Assembly (NCBI RefSeq): GCF_003464595.1
Contig: NZ_QRZF01000009.1
Coordinates: 62,001 to 126,000, forward strand
Direction: 5' to 3'
DNA length: 64,000 nt
Source of the DNA: Bacteroides intestinalis
GTDB lineage: Bacteria > Bacteroidota > Bacteroidia > Bacteroidales > Bacteroidaceae
The notes below the pieces were generated by a model that saw only the letters and a list, made by a program, of their open reading frames with translations, did not search any database and was not told the origin of the DNA. Below are positions 1 to 9,769 of this stretch, piece by piece. Position 1 is the stretch's first letter. Each line of letters opens with the position of its first letter. The position numbers and the translations under genes are program-made.

Positions 1-1774
1 CGTGGAATATCTAAATATGCTCCACCTGAAAGAGCTGCAAGAAGACTGTCATCCCCTGCAACGGGCTTATGCAGATGTTGCCCAGGAATCGCCACGAACG
101 GAAGCTAAAGGATACATCAAAGCAACCTTTCTGGAACCGGACGAAGAACATGACTATACAGAACTCACCATTATCTCGTTAGGAGAAGAAGTGCAACGGT
201 TACTGGAAGCAGGCGTGAAGCTAAACGATATCACCATTCTGGTACGCAAAAATAAAAATATCCCTCCCATTGCTGACTATTTTGACAAGACCATGCACCT
301 GCCTGTCGTCTCGGACGAGGCATTCCGACTGGATGCTTCACAGGCCATCTGTATGTTGATAGATGCCTTACGCTACTTATCCAATCCGGAAGACAAGGTG
401 GCATGCGCATCGCTCATGATGAACTATGAATTAGGAATCAAAAAACAGGGAGGCAACTGGGACAGCTTACTGACCGCGAAACCTGAAGAAGCACTGCCCG
501 TAGCATTCGTTACAGGTATGGAAACTCTCCGATTAATGCCACTTTACGAATTGTTGGAAGAATTATTCAGCCTGTTTGATATGAAACGGATTGAAGAGCA
601 GGATGCTTACCTTTTTTCCTTCTTCGATGCTGTCACTGAATACCTTCAAAATAATTCTTCGGACCTGGACGCATTTATCCGCTACTGGAACGAGACATTA
701 TGTAATAAGACTATCCCCAGTGGAGAAATGGACGGCATCCGTATCCTTTCCATTCATAAATCAAAAGGACTGGAATTTCATACCGTTCTCATTCCTTTCT
801 GTGACTGGAAACTCGAGAATGAAACTAATAATCAATTGATATGGTGTTCACCTACGGAAGCACCATTCAGTACACTCGACATCGTTCCGGTAAATTATTC
901 CTCTACCATGGCGGAATCTGTGTATCGGCAAAATTATCTGGATGAACGCCTGCAACTCTGGGTGGATAACCTGAACCTACTTTATGTAGCTTTCACCCGT
1001 GCCGGAAAGAATCTAATTTTCTGGTGCAAGAAAGGGCAAAAAGGTACCATGTCGGAATTATTGGCAAATGCTCTGCCACAAGTAGCCACCCGGGAAGGTG
1101 ATGAAAACTGGGATGAAGAAGAACCTTTTGAAAATGGAGAACTCTGTCCATCAAAGCACACAGGAACAGATGAACACCTACCCGACGCCCCTAAGGTTTC
1201 TGCCAATCGCCTTGCACAAAAGCCTGACAAACTCCCGGTACACATGGAAAGCATGAGGCATGATATAGAATTCCGACAGTCGAACCGTTCTGCGGACTTT
1301 ATCCAGGGAGTTGATGAAGAAGAATCCGACAATCGCTTCATAAACCGGGGACGACTTTTACATACCCTTTTCTCAGCCATTGAAACAGAGGAAGATATTG
1401 ATAATGCTATTGACCAACTTGTCTTTGAAGGTATTATCGGAAAACCCGAAACGGAAGAGAAAATCCGGGAACTGACCCATCATGCATTCTCGCTTCCCCA
1501 AGTTCAAGACTGGTATTCGGGAAGCTGGCACCTGTTCAATGAATGTGATATCATCTGGCAGGAAAGAGGTGAACTACGTACCCGCCGACCCGACCGTGTA
1601 ATGATGCGCGGCAATGAGATTGTCGTTATAGATTTCAAATTCGGAAAACAAAATAAAAAGTATAATAAGCAAGTGCAAGGGTATATGCAATTGCTCACTC
1701 GCATGGGGTATCTGAAAGAAAACATAGAAGGATACCTTTGGTATGTGGAAGAAGATTTAATAGAAAAAGTATAG
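1..1774 (+). CDS. UvrD/RecB-type helicase-nuclease (AddA-like), C-terminal part; 5' end outside window
   Basis: The reading frame is open at the left edge, so the N-terminal Walker A half lies outside the window. The visible 590 residues hold the second superfamily-1 helicase half: SIHKSKGLEF near residue 250 and LLYVAFTRA near residue 328. A C-terminal PD-(D/E)XK nuclease follows, with GRLLHT, RRPDR, VIDFKFG (about 540) and a QxxxY element in QVQGYMQLL. This order is that of AddA/RecB subunits, which unwind and resect double-strand breaks. The next gene, 13 bp downstream, is an AddB-like partner, so the two probably form one complex. Family assignment is firm; the exact name is inferred from the pairing. 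Confidence 0.9.
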   Translation, partial: VEYLNMLHLKELQEDCHPLQRAYADVAQESPRTEAKGYIKATFLEPDEEHDYTELTIISLGEEVQRLLEAGVKLNDITILVRKNKNIPPIADYFDKTMHLPVVSDEAFRLDASQAICMLIDALRYLSNPEDKVACASLMMNYELGIKKQGGNWDSLLTAKPEEALPVAFVTGMETLRLMPLYELLEELFSLFDMKRIEEQDAYLFSFFDAVTEYLQNNSSDLDAFIRYWNETLCNKTIPSGEMDGIRILSIHKSKGLEFHTVLIPFCDWKLENETNNQLIWCSPTEAPFSTLDIVPVNYSSTMAESVYRQNYLDERLQLWVDNLNLLYVAFTRAGKNLIFWCKKGQKGTMSELLANALPQVATREGDENWDEEEPFENGELCPSKHTGTDEHLPDAPKVSANRLAQKPDKLPVHMESMRHDIEFRQSNRSADFIQGVDEEESDNRFINRGRLLHTLFSAIETEEDIDNAIDQLVFEGIIGKPETEEKIRELTHHAFSLPQVQDWYSGSWHLFNECDIIWQERGELRTRRPDRVMMRGNEIVVIDFKFGKQNKKYNKQVQGYMQLLTRMGYLKENIEGYLWYVEEDLIEKV

Positions 1775-1787
1775 ATACAACGGTAGT

Positions 1788-4685
1788 ATGCAAACATTTC
1801 TCCAATTAGTAGCCCAAGACCTTTACCAAAAGATAGGAAACGATCTTTCAAGAGTAGCCATCGTTTTCCCCAATAAACGTGCCAGCCTGTTCTTTAACGA
1901 ATATCTGGCAATGCAAAGCGACCGCCCCATATGGTCGCCTGCCTATGTCAGTATCAGTGAACTGTTCCGGCAACTCTCCCCGTGGAAATCCGGAGACCCT
2001 ATCCGGTTGGTATGCGAACTCTATAAAGTCTTCCGTGAAGAAACCCGCAGCGAAGAAACACTCGATGACTTCTACTTCTGGGGAGAATTACTTACCAGTG
2101 ATTTCGACGATGTGGACAAGAATCTTGTAGATGCTGACCGGTTATTCTCTAACCTGCAGGATTTGAAAAATATAATGGACGATTACGACTTCCTTGACTC
2201 CGAGCAGGAAGAAGCCATTCGTCAGTTTTTCCAAAATTTCTCTATCGAACGCCGGACACAGCTTAAGGAGAAATTCATTTCTTTATGGGATAAATTAGGC
2301 GATATCTATCACCATTACCGCCACAATCTTGCAGAACTCGGCATTGCTTACGAAGGCATGATGTATCGCTATGTAATGGAGGAATTACAGCCGGATAAAC
2401 TAAAGTATGAGCATTACGTTTTTGTTGGTTTCAACGTACTAAACAAAGTGGAAACCAAGTTCTTTGAACGCTTGCGCGAGGCCGGAAAAGCATTGTTTTA
2501 TTGGGATTATGATGTCTTCTACACCCGCCTGCCCCGTGAAAATACACCTCCCTACACACACGAGGCGGGAGAATTCATTCTTCGTAATCTGAAAATATTC
2601 CCCAACGAATTGCCGGAATCAGTTTTTGACACATTGCGGAAACCTAAAAATGTACGTTTCATCTCTGCTCCGACTGAGAATGCACAAGCACGCTATCTAC
2701 CGGAATGGATACGTTCCGTAACGAAAAAAGGCCTACCGGAGACTCCTGTGAAAGAGAAAGAAAATGCAGTAGTTCTTTGTAACGAAGCACTTCTGCTACC
2801 TGTACTTCACTCCATTCCATCTGAAGTAAAGAATGTAAATATAACCATGGGATTTCCTTTAGCACAAACACCCGTATACAGTTTCGTCAGTGCACTCATC
2901 GAATTGCAGACTACAGGTTATCGCAGAGATACGGGACGCTATCAATACGAAGCTGTACAGTCTGTACTAAAGCATCCCTATACACGTCAGCTCTCCACTT
3001 CTGCAGAAGGTTTAGAGAAACAATTAACGAGAGACAACCGATTCTTCCCTTTACCTTCCGAACTAAAGCAAGATACTTTTTTGGAACAAGTATTCACTCC
3101 TAAAACAGGTATTTCAGCCCTTTGTCAATACCTCACGGAGATGTTACGCGAAGTTGCTGTCCTCTATCAGCAAGAACAAGAAACAGATGATATCTTCAAC
3201 CAACTTTACCGGGAGTCTCTATTTAAAAGTTATACTCTCATCAACCGTCTGCTGAACCTGATTGACAATGGAGAATTGAACATACAAATTGAAACATTGA
3301 GACGTCTGCTCTGCCGATTACTTGCCACTTCAAACATTCCTTTCCATGGCGAGCCTGCTATTGGTATGCAGGTGATGGGAGTATTGGAAACACGTAATCT
3401 CGACTTTCGTAATCTTATTATGCTTTCGCTCAACGAAGGGCAACTACCCAAAGCAGGTGGTGATTCTTCCTTTATTCCATACAATCTGAGGAAAGCTTTC
3501 GGCATGACTACTATCGAACATAAGAATGCCGTATATGCGTATTACTTCTACCGCCTGATACAACGTGCCGAAAATGTCACCTTATTATATAATACTGCTT
3601 CGGAAGGATTGAATCGCAGAGAAATGTCTCGTTTCATGTTGCAATTCCTTGTTGAATCTCCACATACCATTTCACGAGAATACCTTGAAGCCGGACAGTC
3701 TCCTCAAAGTGGTAGAGAAATTAGCGTTGAGAAAACACCGGAAATCATAACAAGAATGTACGAAAGGTATGATGTGAACCGCCATCCGCGATCCTTATTT
3801 TCACCTTCAGCACTTAATACTTACCTGGATTGCAGATTGAAATTCTATTACCGCTATGTAGCCGGTTTAAAGGCTCCCGATGAGGTAAGCGCTGAAATAG
3901 ACTCTGCTCTGTTTGGTACAATCTTCCACCGTGCAGCCGAATTAGTCTATAAAGATTTGACTGCAAACGGAAAAGAAATTCGAAAAGATGATTTGGAGCA
4001 AGTATTGAGCAATGATATAAAATTGCAGAACTATGTAGATACCGCTTTCAAAGAGGAGTTCTTCCACGTAGCCCTCACCGAAAAGCCGGAGTATAACGGT
4101 ACGCAGCTTATCAATGCAAAAGTAATCACATCATATCTCCGCCAACTGCTGCGCAACGATCTGCAATATGCACCTTTCTTTATGGAAGGTATGGAAAAGA
4201 AGGTAACGGAAATTATAGAAATCGAAACTCCGCAAGGAAAGTTAGCATTGAACATCGGTGGTACCATTGACCGTATAGATAGCAAAGATGACACTTTGCG
4301 TATAGTAGACTATAAAACCGGAGGTAGCCCAAAGACACCCGAAAACATCAAGCAGCTATTCACACCTGCCGACGGACGTCCGAATTACATTTTCCAGACT
4401 TTCTTGTATGCTTCTATTATGTGCCGCAAGCAGTCATTGAAAGTAGCCCCTTCCCTACTTTATATTCATCGCGCAGCGTCAGAGACGTATTCCCCTGTTA
4501 TTGAAATGGGAGAAGCACGCCAACCCAAGATACCGGTCAATAACTTTGCTTTCTATGAAGATGAATTTCGTGAACGTCTGCAAACTCTTTTGCAAGAAAT
4601 ATACAATCCGGAAGAAGCTTTCACCCAAACTGAAGATACCAAGAAATGTGAGTTCTGTGATTTCAGAGAGCTATGCAGGCGATAA
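1788..4685 (+). CDS. AddB-like PD-(D/E)XK nuclease with Fe-S cysteine staple
   Basis: A 965-residue protein. The first 640 residues look like a degenerate helicase fold without a Walker A motif. The C-terminal quarter is a nuclease: SPSALNTYLDCRLKFYYRY at about 670, RIVDYKTG at about 838 (catalytic D and K) and QTFLYASIM after it. The first Cys (in LDCRLKF) and the closing CEFCDFRELC at the end supply the four cysteines of the AddB iron-sulfur staple. It starts 13 bp after the AddA-like gene, so translation is probably coupled. The likely role is the second subunit of the Bacteroidetes AddAB exonuclease/helicase acting in recombinational repair. Confidence 0.88.
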   Translation: MQTFLQLVAQDLYQKIGNDLSRVAIVFPNKRASLFFNEYLAMQSDRPIWSPAYVSISELFRQLSPWKSGDPIRLVCELYKVFREETRSEETLDDFYFWGELLTSDFDDVDKNLVDADRLFSNLQDLKNIMDDYDFLDSEQEEAIRQFFQNFSIERRTQLKEKFISLWDKLGDIYHHYRHNLAELGIAYEGMMYRYVMEELQPDKLKYEHYVFVGFNVLNKVETKFFERLREAGKALFYWDYDVFYTRLPRENTPPYTHEAGEFILRNLKIFPNELPESVFDTLRKPKNVRFISAPTENAQARYLPEWIRSVTKKGLPETPVKEKENAVVLCNEALLLPVLHSIPSEVKNVNITMGFPLAQTPVYSFVSALIELQTTGYRRDTGRYQYEAVQSVLKHPYTRQLSTSAEGLEKQLTRDNRFFPLPSELKQDTFLEQVFTPKTGISALCQYLTEMLREVAVLYQQEQETDDIFNQLYRESLFKSYTLINRLLNLIDNGELNIQIETLRRLLCRLLATSNIPFHGEPAIGMQVMGVLETRNLDFRNLIMLSLNEGQLPKAGGDSSFIPYNLRKAFGMTTIEHKNAVYAYYFYRLIQRAENVTLLYNTASEGLNRREMSRFMLQFLVESPHTISREYLEAGQSPQSGREISVEKTPEIITRMYERYDVNRHPRSLFSPSALNTYLDCRLKFYYRYVAGLKAPDEVSAEIDSALFGTIFHRAAELVYKDLTANGKEIRKDDLEQVLSNDIKLQNYVDTAFKEEFFHVALTEKPEYNGTQLINAKVITSYLRQLLRNDLQYAPFFMEGMEKKVTEIIEIETPQGKLALNIGGTIDRIDSKDDTLRIVDYKTGGSPKTPENIKQLFTPADGRPNYIFQTFLYASIMCRKQSLKVAPSLLYIHRAASETYSPVIEMGEARQPKIPVNNFAFYEDEFRERLQTLLQEIYNPEEAFTQTEDTKKCEFCDFRELCRR

Positions 4686-4689
4686 AAAA

Positions 4690-4726
4690 ACAGACCGTCT
4701 GTTTGCATGAAACAGACGGTCTGTCT
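4690..4726. terminator. Bidirectional intrinsic terminator
   Basis: A perfect 15-bp inverted repeat (ACAGACCGTCTGTTT and its complement) with a 5-nt loop lies between two convergent genes. It is flanked by A-rich DNA on the left and CTTT on the right, so it can end transcription from both sides. Confidence 0.85.
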
Positions 4727-4738
4727 TTAATACAATAT

Positions 4739-5866
4739 TTACTTTTTCAACGGGAGTGAGAAGCTGAATATAGAACCTTCGCCTTTTTTGGAAGTAAACC
4801 ACAGCTTACCACCATTCTTCACTACAAAGTCCTGACACAAGAGTAATCCCAAACCGGAACCTTCTTCATTGTTTGTACCGAAGGTACTGAAGTGTGTATC
4901 TGTATGCAGCAGTTTCTTTTGTCCTTCTTCGTCAATACCACAACCGTGATCTTGCACACTGACTACTGCCATACCATCTTTTTCCTCCAGTTTTACCAAC
5001 ACTTCAGAATTTTCGTTGCTGAACTTAATAGCATTGCTTATCAAGTTGCGTACCACGGTTTTCAGCATATCTATATCTGCAGATACAGCCAGTTTCTCCG
5101 GTTTCTCTTCACGGATGGTAATCTTCTTCAGACCAGCTACCATATTAAAGATATCTATCACTCCATCCACAACTTCTACCACATCAATATCCTGATATAC
5201 TACATTCAACTTACCAATCTGGCTCTTCGTCCACTTCAGCAAGTTATCCAGCAATGAGAATACATCTTCTGTCGTCTGGTTTGCCATTGTCAACAGCTCA
5301 TACATCTCATCACCGATCTTCTCAGCCGGCAGATTCAGTATCAGCATGTTCAGCACCATCTTGATAGAACCCATAGGAGAACGCAAATCATGAGCAATCA
5401 CCGAATAAAGTTTATCACGTCCGGCAATGGTACGTTGCAGCTCTTCGGTCTTATTTAAAATAATGCGTTTGGCGGCTACCAGCGAAATCTGGTGGGTTAC
5501 ACGAATAATCAGCTCTTCCTTATTGAAAGGTTTGGAGATAAAGTCATTCGCTCCCACCTGGAAACCTTTTACAATGTCCGTCGTGCTGTTTAGCGCAGTC
5601 AGGAAGATGATAGGAATATCTGCGGTCTTAGGGTTTGCTTTCAAATGCTGTGCCACCTCAAAACCACTCATGTCCGGCATCATCACGTCCAGCAACACCA
5701 AATCCGGGTTTTCCTTATCTACCTGCTCCAATGCTTGCCGACCGTTACTTGCCGTAGCGATAGCAAATTTTTCATTTGTTAAGAGTACTTTCAACAACAA
5801 AACGTTGGACATCACATCGTCAACGATGAGAATCTTGTACTCAGAAGGATTTATTTCCATATTCAT
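4739..5866 (-). CDS. Receiver domain-histidine kinase fusion
   Basis: A 375-residue cytoplasmic two-component protein with the receiver first. KILIVDD at 11-17, phosphoacceptor Asp60 in LLDVMMPDMSG, and Lys112 in SKPF form the receiver pocket. A HisKA helix follows with His159 in VIAHDLRSPMGS. The HATPase_c domain shows an N box (NLISNAIKFS, about 274-283), DHGCG at 307-311 and GSGLGL at about 337. No membrane segment or signal peptide is visible, so its input is probably phosphotransfer from another kinase. It lies 30 bp downstream of the UDP-sugar decarboxylase gene on the same strand and may be cotranscribed with it. Confidence 0.92.
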   Translation of the reverse strand: MNMEINPSEYKILIVDDVMSNVLLLKVLLTNEKFAIATASNGRQALEQVDKENPDLVLLDVMMPDMSGFEVAQHLKANPKTADIPIIFLTALNSTTDIVKGFQVGANDFISKPFNKEELIIRVTHQISLVAAKRIILNKTEELQRTIAGRDKLYSVIAHDLRSPMGSIKMVLNMLILNLPAEKIGDEMYELLTMANQTTEDVFSLLDNLLKWTKSQIGKLNVVYQDIDVVEVVDGVIDIFNMVAGLKKITIREEKPEKLAVSADIDMLKTVVRNLISNAIKFSNENSEVLVKLEEKDGMAVVSVQDHGCGIDEEGQKKLLHTDTHFSTFGTNNEEGSGLGLLLCQDFVVKNGGKLWFTSKKGEGSIFSFSLPLKK

Positions 5867-5896
5867 CTTATACTATATTGTTTTCCCGTTTATCTA

Positions 5897-6841
5897 TTAA
5901 TTTCTATAACGATATTCCTTAAAATATTCCACTATCTTCTGCAAGCCATCTCCCAATTCAATTGTTGGCTGCCAATTCAGTTTCTCTTTTGCCAGCGTAA
6001 TATCAGGTTGGCGCTGTTTCGGATCATCATGCGGAAGCGGCTTAAATACCAACTTCGATTTAGATCCTGTCAGTTGAATGACTTTCTCTGCCAGTTCAAG
6101 AATGGAAAATTCATTCGGATTTCCAAGGTTTACCGGGCCAATAAATTCATCCTCTGTATTCATCATTCGCACCATTCCTTCTATCAGGTCATCAATATAC
6201 TGAAAGCTTCGAGTCTGATCCCCTGTCCCATAGATTGTTATATCATGGTTTTGCAGTGCCTGAACAACAAAATTAGAGACTACTCTACCATCATTCGGCA
6301 ACATCCGTGGGCCATACGTGTTAAAGATACGAATTATTTTAATACGAATATTGTTTTGACGATGATAATCCATAAACAAAGTCTCAGAACAACGTTTTCC
6401 TTCATCATAACAAGATCTGATGCCAATCGGATTCACATTTCCCCAATAACTTTCTACCTGAGGATGTACTACCGGATCACCATATACTTCACTTGTCGAA
6501 GCTTGTAAAATCTTAGCATTTGTCTTCTTCGCCAATCCCAACATATTAATAGCTCCCAGTACGGAAGTCTTAATCGTTTTGATCGCATCATATTGGTAAT
6601 GTATCGGTGATGCCGGACAAGCCAAGTTATAAATCTCATCAAGGCCTTCAATGAGATAGGGAAATTCTACATCATGATTCACAAATTCAAAATGAGAATT
6701 GTTCTTCAGATGCTCTATATTCGTTTCTGCACCGGTAAATAAGTTATCCAGGCATATGACATGATGCCCTTCATTTATTAACCTTGTGCATAAGTGCGAC
6801 CCTATAAACCCAGCACCTCCGCTAACCAATATTTTTTTCAT
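5897..6841 (-). CDS. uxs: UDP-glucuronic acid decarboxylase (UDP-xylose synthase family)
   Basis: A 314-residue extended short-chain dehydrogenase. The NAD-binding GGAGFIGSH lies at 8-16. The catalytic pair is Tyr145 and Lys149 in CYDEGKR, and STSEVYGDP lies at 116-124. Also present are [10 protein letters not shown] and the C-terminal RQPDI motif typical of UXS enzymes. It converts UDP-glucuronate to UDP-xylose, a precursor for surface glycans, in the cytoplasm. Length matches the family. A promoter at 6898-6928 lies 57 bp upstream of the start. The RQPDI signature and overall pattern favour UXS over generic epimerases. Confidence 0.9.
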   Translation of the reverse strand: MKKILVSGGAGFIGSHLCTRLINEGHHVICLDNLFTGAETNIEHLKNNSHFEFVNHDVEFPYLIEGLDEIYNLACPASPIHYQYDAIKTIKTSVLGAINMLGLAKKTNAKILQASTSEVYGDPVVHPQVESYWGNVNPIGIRSCYDEGKRCSETLFMDYHRQNNIRIKIIRIFNTYGPRMLPNDGRVVSNFVVQALQNHDITIYGTGDQTRSFQYIDDLIEGMVRMMNTEDEFIGPVNLGNPNEFSILELAEKVIQLTGSKSKLVFKPLPHDDPKQRQPDITLAKEKLNWQPTIELGDGLQKIVEYFKEYRYRN

Positions 6842-6897
6842 GTAAGAATTTTATAATGCCCGAAGACACATGTAACCTGTTCGTTTGTTTATGTTGG

Positions 6898-6928
6898 CAA
6901 AAGTAGGAGATTTGGTTAACTTATGCAA
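6898..6928 (-). promoter_or_regulatory. Bacteroidetes-type promoter for the UDP-glucuronate decarboxylase gene
   Basis: On the minus strand TTG, 20 nt, TACTTTTG matches the Bacteroides vegetative consensus (TTTG, 19-21 nt, TAnnTTTG). It lies 57 bp before the start codon. Confidence 0.7.
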
Positions 6929-6980
6929 GTTTGTAACAGGATATTTCACTTGTTAAGGATAACAAAAGAACATAATAGAA

Positions 6981-7006
6981 ACAAAAATGCCCATTTTAAG
7001 CATTTT
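6981..7006 (-). terminator. Probable terminator after the ibrB-like gene
   Basis: AAAATGC and GCATTTT form a 7-bp stem with a 9-nt loop. On the minus strand a T run follows. The stem overlaps the stop codon of the ibrB-like gene. Confidence 0.5.
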
Positions 7007-7538
7007 ATTCTTCGGGAACCGGTGTTTCAACCGGGTTCGGAATACTAAAACTCTTGTCCGAAAACAAATCCGCCAAACCGGAAATCTGCTTCAAACGGAG
7101 TAATTCATCCCGATCCATGCCAATATTTTTCATAATCCATTGATCGGACATGCCTGCTTTATCCAACTCAGCCACAATGTGGCACATCAACTCTATATTA
7201 TGTGAGCCACGCGCACGATTATGCCGAATGGTAGACGCCATGCGGTTAGAAAGCTCTTTATCAATCACTACTACAGGCAGCAAGCCATTTTCCCGTTGAT
7301 AAATACGTTTAGAACTTCTCAATACGCTATAACGATGATATCCATCAACCAATATATAACGGTCAGTTTCATTATCGTAGTAACATACACAAGGCATCGT
7401 AAAACCATCTTCCCAAATAGAAAGTTCCAATAGTTTCATTTCAGGAGGCGCCACGATGTTGGGATTATAATCATTCGCCACTATTTTTTCCAAAGGTACA
7501 GCTTTCACAGCATATACCGGACTTTGATCTACACTCAT
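7005..7538 (-). CDS. ibrB: ParB/Srx-fold protein, IbrB-like
   Basis: A 177-residue protein. Its N-terminal ParB-like fold shows KIVANDYNPN, then the nucleotide-binding segment ILVDGYHRYSVL and a helix-turn-helix-like C-terminal part (MSDQWIMKNIGMDRDELLRL). The start codon overlaps the end of the upstream PAPS-reductase-like gene by 4 nt, the usual ibrA-ibrB arrangement. In Escherichia coli IbrA and IbrB activate surface-protein (eib) genes; their biochemical action is not settled. Here the pair lies next to a fimbrial operon, but no regulatory link can be read from the sequence. Confidence 0.75.
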   Translation of the reverse strand: MSVDQSPVYAVKAVPLEKIVANDYNPNIVAPPEMKLLELSIWEDGFTMPCVCYYDNETDRYILVDGYHRYSVLRSSKRIYQRENGLLPVVVIDKELSNRMASTIRHNRARGSHNIELMCHIVAELDKAGMSDQWIMKNIGMDRDELLRLKQISGLADLFSDKSFSIPNPVETPVPEE

Positions 7539-8827
7539 AACATCATATTTTTGAATTGTTCCATTATTTTATCTCGTTTGTATGCTTCTTCTTTGTTTAA
7601 GGCAAATCCCATATACTTGCAGGCATGATCGTTTTTCAGGATACAGACACACATTCTCTTATAAGTGGGAATCTCACGAAACTCAGAAATTTCAATATCG
7701 TCCAGATAGTCCATCTTCACAGGTTTCTTATGTGTCTTGTAATTAGTAGTATTCACTACTTCCAGCGACACACCGGCATCCCTGAGCTTTTGAATGGTCT
7801 CTTCACTAAGGCATCCGCCTTTCGTACGCCAGAATTCAATACTAACGGTCAATTTCTTCAAGTAATTACGCCGGGTACTCTCAGGCAATGTAGAAAGCAG
7901 GAACTGCATAAATTCTTTCCAGGTATACCCCTTCGGCAAGCGAACGGTTTGCCATCCCATAGCATGTGTTCCGCCATAAATTCCAGTAAAGTTCACCCCG
8001 TTCACACGCCCCACCATCTTACCCCAGGTAGCAGGATCAATCACTTTATAAAGCCGGAGACTTTCCTGAGCTTCACATAGAAATGGACTTGCTACACGTT
8101 GACGTTCAATGTTAACGCCAGCTTTATAATATAAATCATATAAATGATTATAATCCCATCCGAATTTTCCATTAGCTACCCAGATATCCGTCGTTTTCCA
8201 ATCGAATATAGGATATGCATTGAAAATATCGTTTCCTATCTTAGAAGTCCAACGATAGTTGTGATACATTTGATATTTCCGCGCAAGATGAATACTGCGC
8301 CAGCGATTGAAGCTCTCCTGTGTACGAATACCGATTAGAAAACAAGAACGAACCGCATCTCTTTTTTCATGCAACCACTTGGCAAAGTGCATTTGGAATT
8401 CATAGTCCCACATTGCATCGGTATAAAAGGGAAAGCTCTTTACGTCCATACTTCCCTTTGGCATCTGCCGCACCCATATTTCTTCCATCTCCGGATCCCA
8501 GGGACGCCAGTAATTCTGATACATAGATGTACAAGTGGTGACTTTAAAAGGCACACATACCCTGTAGACTTCCAGAATATCCTTGTTTGCTTCCAGAATA
8601 CGGTCTACATAATCAATTGTCATGCTATATTGGATTTCATAATCCATATGGTAAACACAAAGTTTCCGCTTGAGATTATTGCGCCGGATATAGTCGATAC
8701 ACAAGTTCAGTAATACACCACTGTCTTTCCCTCCGGAAAAGGACACGCAGATGTTATCGAACTCCTTAAATATAATATGTAGCCGTTCTTGTGCTAATTC
8801 ATATACATTCTTTTGAGCCTCCCCCAT
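7535..8827 (-). CDS. ibrA: PAPS-reductase-like PP-loop protein, IbrA-like
   Basis: A 430-residue protein with the PP-loop ATP pyrophosphatase motif VSFSGGKDSG near residue 29. The family-typical GIRTQESFNRWRS and a DUF3440-like C-terminal half (KLTVSIEFWRTKGGC) follow. The motif set belongs to the phosphoadenosine phosphosulfate reductase superfamily, but IbrA-type proteins are not assimilatory reductases. It is the middle gene of a three-gene operon: 2 bp separate it from the acetyltransferase upstream, and it overlaps the ParB-like gene downstream. The substrate is unknown. Confidence 0.8.
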   Translation of the reverse strand: MGEAQKNVYELAQERLHIIFKEFDNICVSFSGGKDSGVLLNLCIDYIRRNNLKRKLCVYHMDYEIQYSMTIDYVDRILEANKDILEVYRVCVPFKVTTCTSMYQNYWRPWDPEMEEIWVRQMPKGSMDVKSFPFYTDAMWDYEFQMHFAKWLHEKRDAVRSCFLIGIRTQESFNRWRSIHLARKYQMYHNYRWTSKIGNDIFNAYPIFDWKTTDIWVANGKFGWDYNHLYDLYYKAGVNIERQRVASPFLCEAQESLRLYKVIDPATWGKMVGRVNGVNFTGIYGGTHAMGWQTVRLPKGYTWKEFMQFLLSTLPESTRRNYLKKLTVSIEFWRTKGGCLSEETIQKLRDAGVSLEVVNTTNYKTHKKPVKMDYLDDIEISEFREIPTYKRMCVCILKNDHACKYMGFALNKEEAYKRDKIMEQFKNMML

Positions 8828-8829
8828 TT

Positions 8830-9225
8830 TTAATTCTCCTTATTCATTTTCACATAGCGCTTCCACTCTTTCTCTACTGAAAAGCCTAATTCCTTAAATA
8901 TGTCCTGATGCTCTACAAATGTAACTGAACTCAATTGTTTATCTTCATCCATTTTGGCTATGATCTTTTCCAAAAGAGCTTTTAATACTTCTGCATTATT
9001 ATTCCTTATATAATAGTTATTAATAACTGCTTCCCGCTTTTTATACTCCAGCGGTATAAAACCTACAACTTCTTTTCCATCCACTGCAACAAACCACACA
9101 AAACTTTCCGACGTACGGAAAGGATAATTATAGTTCTGTTTTAAGACTTCCGGATTCATTACTAAAGGAGCTACAAGTTGATACAACCGTTTCTCCGTAC
9201 CTTGTAATTCTATTATTTGTGTCAT
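8830..9225 (-). CDS. GNAT-family acetyltransferase-like protein
   Basis: A 131-residue protein with a GNAT-like course: strand FVWFVAVDGKEVVGFIPLEY, NNYYIRNN, then a helix and SVTFVEHQDIFKELGF near the end, typical of the last GNAT strands. The acetyl-CoA loop is weak, so activity is uncertain. It is the first gene of the ibrAB operon, with its promoter at 9281-9310. Its neighbours suggest it modifies the same unknown target as IbrA/IbrB, which is inference. Confidence 0.6.
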   Translation of the reverse strand: MTQIIELQGTEKRLYQLVAPLVMNPEVLKQNYNYPFRTSESFVWFVAVDGKEVVGFIPLEYKKREAVINNYYIRNNNAEVLKALLEKIIAKMDEDKQLSSVTFVEHQDIFKELGFSVEKEWKRYVKMNKEN

Positions 9226-9280
9226 AGCTATCTGTTATTTATTATGGTTTGAGTTTAATTCCCACATAAAATAGTGCAGA

Positions 9281-9310
9281 CAAAATTAAATAAAAAAAGA
9301 ATAGAGACAA
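9281..9310 (-). promoter_or_regulatory. Bacteroidetes-type promoter for the acetyltransferase-ibrAB operon
   Basis: The minus strand reads TTG, 19 nt, TAATTTTG, matching the Bacteroides consensus. It lies 56 bp upstream of the first gene. Confidence 0.7.
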
Positions 9311-9686
9311 TAAAGAATCAGGAAAATTAATAAAATTATATTTATTAAACACTTAATCTTAAACTACAGTATATTTCCATAAAATTACTTATTGGACTAC
9401 GTATCAAGGTAGTTCCCACAAATTGACGCACTGTTGGGCACTGCAATACGTCAACAAAAGAAAATTAATAAAATATCCAATCTGTCCAAACTTTACCGAA
9501 CAGTCCTTATTTAGTAAATACATTTCTCAACATTAAGCAAATTGGGCTTTAAAAACAATACTTCTATTTCGAAAAACTAATATTTCATTTAAAACGGTAC
9601 GGTCATGAACTACGACAAGGACAGAATAATATCACATATTATTTACAAATAACATATGGTTAAAGAAAAGTAGTATATTGAACCTA

Positions 9687-9769
9687 ATTCAGTCGTATAG
9701 TGAATGCCATTCAGTCGTATACTGAATAGGGCTCTGTCGTATACTGAATAGGGTCTGTCATATCAGACT
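9687..9769. repeat. Four 22-bp-spaced direct repeats in the fimbrial upstream region
   Basis: The core cgtat (catat in the last copy) recurs at 9694, 9716, 9738 and 9759, each preceded by tCAGT or tCTGT and followed by an ACTGAAT-like half. Copies two and three form ATTCAGT/ACTGAAT inverted repeats. The 22-bp period is two helical turns, as expected for cooperative protein binding. The array lies about 420 bp before the first fimbrial gene in an otherwise gene-free AT-rich gap (9226-10190). I see no convincing promoter match close to 10191. Confidence 0.6.

Noticed and set aside
982..1380. Open frames antisense to long genes across the chromosomal part
   Set aside because: They are shadows of well-supported genes and show no domain of their own.
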